Below are positions 5,684 to 8,229 of a stretch of DNA of 8,229 nt, piece by piece. The DNA is taken from the NCBI GenBank assembly GCA_032156805.1, contig JALDXQ010000272.1:1-8229 (forward strand), written 5' to 3'. Within the stretch, counting starts at the first letter, position 1, and every line of letters starts with the position of its first letter. Below the pieces are notes generated by a model. The model was not told where the DNA came from, did not search any database, and saw only the letters and a list, made by a program, of their open reading frames with translations. A program made the translations under genes and the position numbers. This DNA is from Gp6-AA40 sp032156805 (GTDB taxonomy: Bacteria; Acidobacteriota; Vicinamibacteria; Vicinamibacterales; UBA2999).

Positions 5684-7645
5684 GTGAAGCGGGTCCTCCT
5701 CGTCTTGCTCGCGGGCATCACGGCATCTGCTCAAGGCCAGAATGCGAGCGAACAGTTCTATCAGGCCGTTCGCAACGACGATCTGACGGCGCTCCGCACG
5801 CTACTGAAGACGTCTGAACCGAACACAAAAGACTCGCTTGGTCACACGCCGTTGATGATGGCTGCCGCATTCGGCAGCGTAGATTCTGTTCAACTCCTGA
5901 TCGCGGCTGGCGCGAACGTCACGGCTGCGAGCAACTCCGGGGTTACGGCCCTGCATTGGGCGACCGGCGATGCCCAGAAAGTACGCCTGTTGCTCGAGCG
6001 CGGCGCCGATGTACATGCCAGATCGTCGTTAGGCAGGACGCCGCTCATCGTTGCGGGCTCGAGCAGCGGGACGGCGGAGGTCGTTGCGCTGCTGTTGGAG
6101 AACGGCGCCGACGTCAACACTGGTGACGTGATCGGTGTGACACCGCTCATTGCGGCGTCGAGCGTCGATGACATCGCTGTCGCGAAGATGCTTCTCAGCA
6201 AAGGTGCGGCGGTCAATGCAAAGGCCAACGTCGGTCAAGCAGCGACGCCGCTCATGGGGGCGGCCTATAACGGGAACGTCGAGCTCACGCGTCTTCTGCT
6301 CGACCAGAAAGCCGATCTCGAGGCCATCTCCGCGGACCGTGCCGGCACCGTGAAGAACGGCTCGGTCCAGTTCGGCCACGTGACGGCGCTGCACATGGCA
6401 ACGGCGAGCGGCAACGTCAACGTGGTCAAGCTCCTGCTCGACGCGGGCGCGCGGGCCGATCGGTTGGATGTGCGCGGGATGACGCCGCTCATGTGGTCCG
6501 TTTCAACGGACCGTCCGGAGCCGCGCATCGTTCGCATGTTGCTCGACAAGGGCGCCGATGTCTCGCTCCGATCGACGCTGGGCGAGAACGTGCTGGACTG
6601 GGCACGAAAGTTCAACAACCCCCCGGTGCTTGCCGAGCTGAAGCTCGAGGCCGCCGATAGTGCGAGCGTGCCGACGACAACGCGGGTCGGCGAGCGCCTG
6701 CTGACGCCACGTGAGGCGGTCGAGCGGAGCATCCCCCTTCTTCGCGGCGCGTCGGCGAAGATGATGACGGCGGGAGGGTGCGTCGCGTGCCACGCGCAGC
6801 CGGTGACGGTCATGGCGGCTGACCTGGCGAGCACTCGAGGATGGGGTATCGAGCAGGATGCTGCCGATGCGTCGCTCATATCGGCGAGCCTCTCCGCTGC
6901 GAGTCAGATTCTGATGCAGGCACGCGAAGGAGGCGGAGTTCCGGATACGCATCTCTACAACGCGATGGCGCTGGCGACGCAACACGCGGCGCCGAGTTTC
7001 GCGACAGACGCGTTGGTTCGTTACCTGTCCGCAAAGCAGCGGCCTGAGGGGAACTGGCACGGCATTGGTGCGACGCGAGCGCCTATCCAGGACGGCGACT
7101 TCAGTCGAACCGCGATGAGCATTCGGATACTTTCGGTCTATGGAACTCCAGCGCTCGAGACGCAGAACAGGCAGCGGATCGAACGCGCCGCCGCGTGGCT
7201 GAGCAGGCAGACGCCGCTCAGTACTGAAGATCGAGTGATGCAACTACTCGGACTGAAGTGGGCGAACGCCAATTCGAAGTTGAGGGACACGCGCACGCGT
7301 GAGCTCGTCGCGCTGCAACGTGCAGATGGCGGATGGTCGCAAACGCCGAATCTGGCGAGTGACGCCTACGCGACAGGGCAAGTGCTCTTCACGTTGCGCG
7401 AGCTCGAGGCGGCCGCCTCAGGCCAGGCCCTTCAACTCGGCGCCGCGTTTCTCCTTCGCACGCAACGCGAAGACGGCTCCTGGTACGTGAGGAGCCGCGC
7501 GATGAAAATCCAACCGTACTTCGAGAGCGGATTCCCGTACAGCCACGATCAGTGGATTTCCCAGACGGGGACCGCCTGGGCGGTCATGGCATTGAGCCAG
7601 ACTCCAGAACAGCCTGCCTTACGGGCGACGTCTTCTGCGAGATAG
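5684..7645 (+). CDS. exported ankyrin-repeat protein with CxxCH motif and squalene-cyclase-like toroid
   Basis: This 653-aa protein has a signal peptide (MKRVLLVLLAGITASAQG, cleavage near residue 17-19). Residues about 24-323 are eight to nine ankyrin repeats with clear GxTPLxxA and VxLLLxxGADV cores (GHTPLMMAA, GRTPLIVAG, GVTPLIAAS, VTALHMA, GMTPLMWS). One repeat carries an insert of about 15 residues near 216-231. At 366-370 comes CVACH, a heme-c attachment motif, in a linker that begins LTPREAVERSIPLL. The remaining C-terminal part looks like an alpha/alpha toroid of the squalene-hopene cyclase/prenyltransferase type, with QW-like motifs RPEGNWHG (Trp458), RADGGWSQ (Trp551) and REDGSWYV (Trp600). 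The class II cyclase DxDD acid appears as D470-G-D472-F, so terpene cyclase activity is doubtful, and a single toroid is about half a full cyclase. The GTG start is the only good one: an in-frame TGA lies at 5633. Function is unknown; export and domain order are visible, heme binding is inferred. Confidence 0.88.
   Translation: MKRVLLVLLAGITASAQGQNASEQFYQAVRNDDLTALRTLLKTSEPNTKDSLGHTPLMMAAAFGSVDSVQLLIAAGANVTAASNSGVTALHWATGDAQKVRLLLERGADVHARSSLGRTPLIVAGSSSGTAEVVALLLENGADVNTGDVIGVTPLIAASSVDDIAVAKMLLSKGAAVNAKANVGQAATPLMGAAYNGNVELTRLLLDQKADLEAISADRAGTVKNGSVQFGHVTALHMATASGNVNVVKLLLDAGARADRLDVRGMTPLMWSVSTDRPEPRIVRMLLDKGADVSLRSTLGENVLDWARKFNNPPVLAELKLEAADSASVPTTTRVGERLLTPREAVERSIPLLRGASAKMMTAGGCVACHAQPVTVMAADLASTRGWGIEQDAADASLISASLSAASQILMQAREGGGVPDTHLYNAMALATQHAAPSFATDALVRYLSAKQRPEGNWHGIGATRAPIQDGDFSRTAMSIRILSVYGTPALETQNRQRIERAAAWLSRQTPLSTEDRVMQLLGLKWANANSKLRDTRTRELVALQRADGGWSQTPNLASDAYATGQVLFTLRELEAAASGQALQLGAAFLLRTQREDGSWYVRSRAMKIQPYFESGFPYSHDQWISQTGTAWAVMALSQTPEQPALRATSSAR
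6779..6793 (+). other. CxxCH heme-c attachment motif within the ankyrin-toroid protein
   Basis: Codons 366-370 read C-V-A-C-H. The protein is exported, which is the compartment where c-type heme is attached. Met360, Met361 and Met377 nearby could supply a distal ligand, but no full cytochrome c domain of 80 or so residues is apparent. A metal-binding or purely structural role is possible. Confidence 0.55.
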
Positions 7646-7660
7646 CTCCCGCACGCTGTC

Positions 7661-7672
7661 ACGGCGCGCCGT
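7661..7672. repeat. 12-bp perfect palindrome upstream of the DUF6152 gene
   Basis: ACGGCGCGCCGT equals its reverse complement and lies just before the ribosome binding site of the next gene, in the 42-nt gap after the ankyrin gene. It may be a chance GC palindrome or a small stem that affects translation. No promoter is apparent in this gap. Confidence 0.3.
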
Positions 7673-7675
7673 TGC

Positions 7676-7680
7676 GGAGG
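7676..7680 (+). promoter_or_regulatory. ribosome binding site GGAGG
   Basis: GGAGG ends 7 nt before the ATG at 7688 and supports that start for the DUF6152 gene. Confidence 0.8.
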
Positions 7681-7687
7681 ATCACAT

Positions 7688-8068
7688 ATGAGAACCAGTT
7701 CATTGGTCATCGCGGTGCTGCTGATGGCGACGTCCGCCCTCGCGCATCACAGCAATTCGGCGTTCGACGGCGACAAGGTGATGGTGCTCACGGGCACGGT
7801 CAGCGAGTGGAAGTGGACGAACCCGCACGTGTGGATCATCCTGTCGGTCGACGAGGGCAACGGCAGCAAGGTGCAGTGGGCGATCGAGGGCCGTACACCC
7901 GGCCAGTTGGTCCGCACCGGCTGGTCGAGGACCACCCTCCAAGCTGGCGAGACGATTACCGTAGATTTCAGCCCGGCGAAGGACGGCACCCGCACCGGCC
8001 TCCTCACGCGCGTCAGGCGCGCTGATGGCACCGTGGTCGGGCAGCAGGCGCCGCCGGCGGCTCAGTAA
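7688..8068 (+). CDS. DUF6152 family exported protein
   Basis: This 126-aa protein has a signal peptide, MRTSSLVIAVLLMATSALA, with an ALA cleavage site after residue 19. The mature form would begin His20-His21 (HHSNSAFD). The core GTVSEWKWTNPHVWIILSV, then VQWAIEGRTPGQLVRTGW, then GETITVDFSPAKDG is the DUF6152 pattern: a small secreted beta-rich protein with a conserved NPH motif (His47 here). The biochemical role of the family is not established. The gene follows the ankyrin-toroid gene by 42 nt and precedes another exported protein by 51 nt, all on the same strand, so cotranscription is likely. An N-terminal His together with a conserved internal His could bind copper, but this is inference. 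The family call is fairly sure; the function is unknown. Confidence 0.85.
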   Translation: MRTSSLVIAVLLMATSALAHHSNSAFDGDKVMVLTGTVSEWKWTNPHVWIILSVDEGNGSKVQWAIEGRTPGQLVRTGWSRTTLQAGETITVDFSPAKDGTRTGLLTRVRRADGTVVGQQAPPAAQ

Positions 8069-8074
8069 CGACAA

Positions 8075-8109
8075 GGTCAAAGGGCAAAGGTCAAGGGTCA
8101 AAGGTCGAA
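8075..8109 (+). repeat. five tandem copies of the heptamer GGTCAAA
   Basis: The units read GGTCAAA, GGGCAAA, GGTCAAG, GGTCAAA and GGTCGAA, in exact 7-bp phase with at most one change each. They fill most of the 51-nt gap after the DUF6152 gene. The array continues directly into GGAG, which is part of the AAGGAG ribosome binding site of the next gene, so the repeat abuts or contributes to that site. The unit count could vary by slippage. Confidence 0.8.
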
Positions 8110-8113
8110 GGAG
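8108..8113 (+). promoter_or_regulatory. ribosome binding site AAGGAG at the end of the heptamer array
   Basis: AAGGAG ends 6 nt before the ATG at 8120, and its first two bases are the last two of the fifth heptamer. It decides the start of the gene that runs off the window. Confidence 0.75.
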
Positions 8114-8119
8114 AACATC

Positions 8120-8229
8120 ATGTCGAAGACCGTTGCCGTGTTTTCTTCGGCGCTCCTGTGCCTGCTGTTGGTATCGACCGCATCGCTTCGCACGCAGGGA
8201 ACGCCCCCGCCGGACTTCACCGGCGTCTA
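8120..8229 (+). CDS. exported protein, N-terminal fragment (3' truncated by window)
   Basis: Thirty-six complete codons are visible from an ATG with a strong ribosome binding site. The N-terminus is a signal peptide: basic MSKT, a hydrophobic stretch (VAVFSSALLCLLLVSTASL), then RTQGTPPPDFTGVY, where the last residue is judged from the partial codon TA. The mature start PPPDFTGV resembles the PDLSGVW-like beginning of many small secreted proteins in this kind of genome, but no family can be assigned from so little. It follows the DUF6152 gene in the same direction and probably belongs to the same transcription unit. Confidence 0.75.
   Translation, partial: MSKTVAVFSSALLCLLLVSTASLRTQGTPPPDFTGV

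Noticed and set aside
6265..6879. 204-codon minus-strand frame over the ankyrin repeats
   Set aside because: Its Ser/Arg/Thr-rich translation is the complement of the repeat codons; there is no ribosome binding site and no domain.
8075..8109. CRISPR array
   Set aside because: The units are 7 bp in direct tandem without spacers, so this is a short tandem repeat.
1..8229. tRNA, rRNA or riboswitch genes
   Set aside because: No cloverleaf, rRNA-like segment or recognisable riboswitch core was seen by eye in the short intergenic gaps.

Overview
The window is GC-rich, densely coded DNA. The gene set is an Oar-like TonB-dependent receptor, secreted hydrolases, a TonB-domain lipoprotein, a secreted ankyrin/CxxCH/toroid protein and a DUF6152 protein. 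This suggests a Gram-negative soil or sediment bacterium of the Acidobacteriota, perhaps class Vicinamibacteria. That assignment is inferred from gene families and style; there is no rRNA or other marker gene here.

Layout: (1) 1-1671 (+) is the C-terminal part of a large outer-membrane TonB-dependent receptor, entering from the left edge. (2) 1768-3417 (-) is a complete secreted tannase/feruloyl-esterase-family hydrolase, convergent with the receptor. (3) 3418-3637 is a divergent intergenic region with a good sigma-54-type promoter match and an inverted repeat. (4) 3638-4294 (+) is a lipoprotein fusing a DUF4398-like Ala-rich helical region to a TonB C-terminal domain. (5) 4295-4414 is a convergent gap packed with three perfect inverted repeats. 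(6) 4415-5617 (-) is a secreted M19 membrane-dipeptidase homologue. (7) 5618-5683 is a 66-bp divergent promoter region. (8) 5684-7645 (+) is a secreted 653-aa ankyrin-repeat protein with a heme-c-type CxxCH and a squalene-cyclase-like toroid. (9) 7688-8068 (+) is a DUF6152 protein. (10) 8120-8229 (+) is the start of another exported protein, preceded by a five-copy heptamer repeat that runs into its ribosome binding site.

Every protein whose N-terminus is visible carries an export signal, so the region is devoted to the cell envelope. The receptor, esterase and dipeptidase fit scavenging of polymeric or esterified organic matter and peptides, but nothing in the sequence proves they act together. 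Genes 8-10 run in one direction with short gaps and may be one transcription unit.

The most unusual items are the ankyrin-CxxCH-toroid protein and the lipoprotein-anchored TonB domain. The three genes without a Shine-Dalgarno sequence each have a -10-like hexamer within 6-13 nt of the start codon, while the three other visible starts have strong Shine-Dalgarno sites. This suggests leaderless or very short-leader transcripts for the former group.
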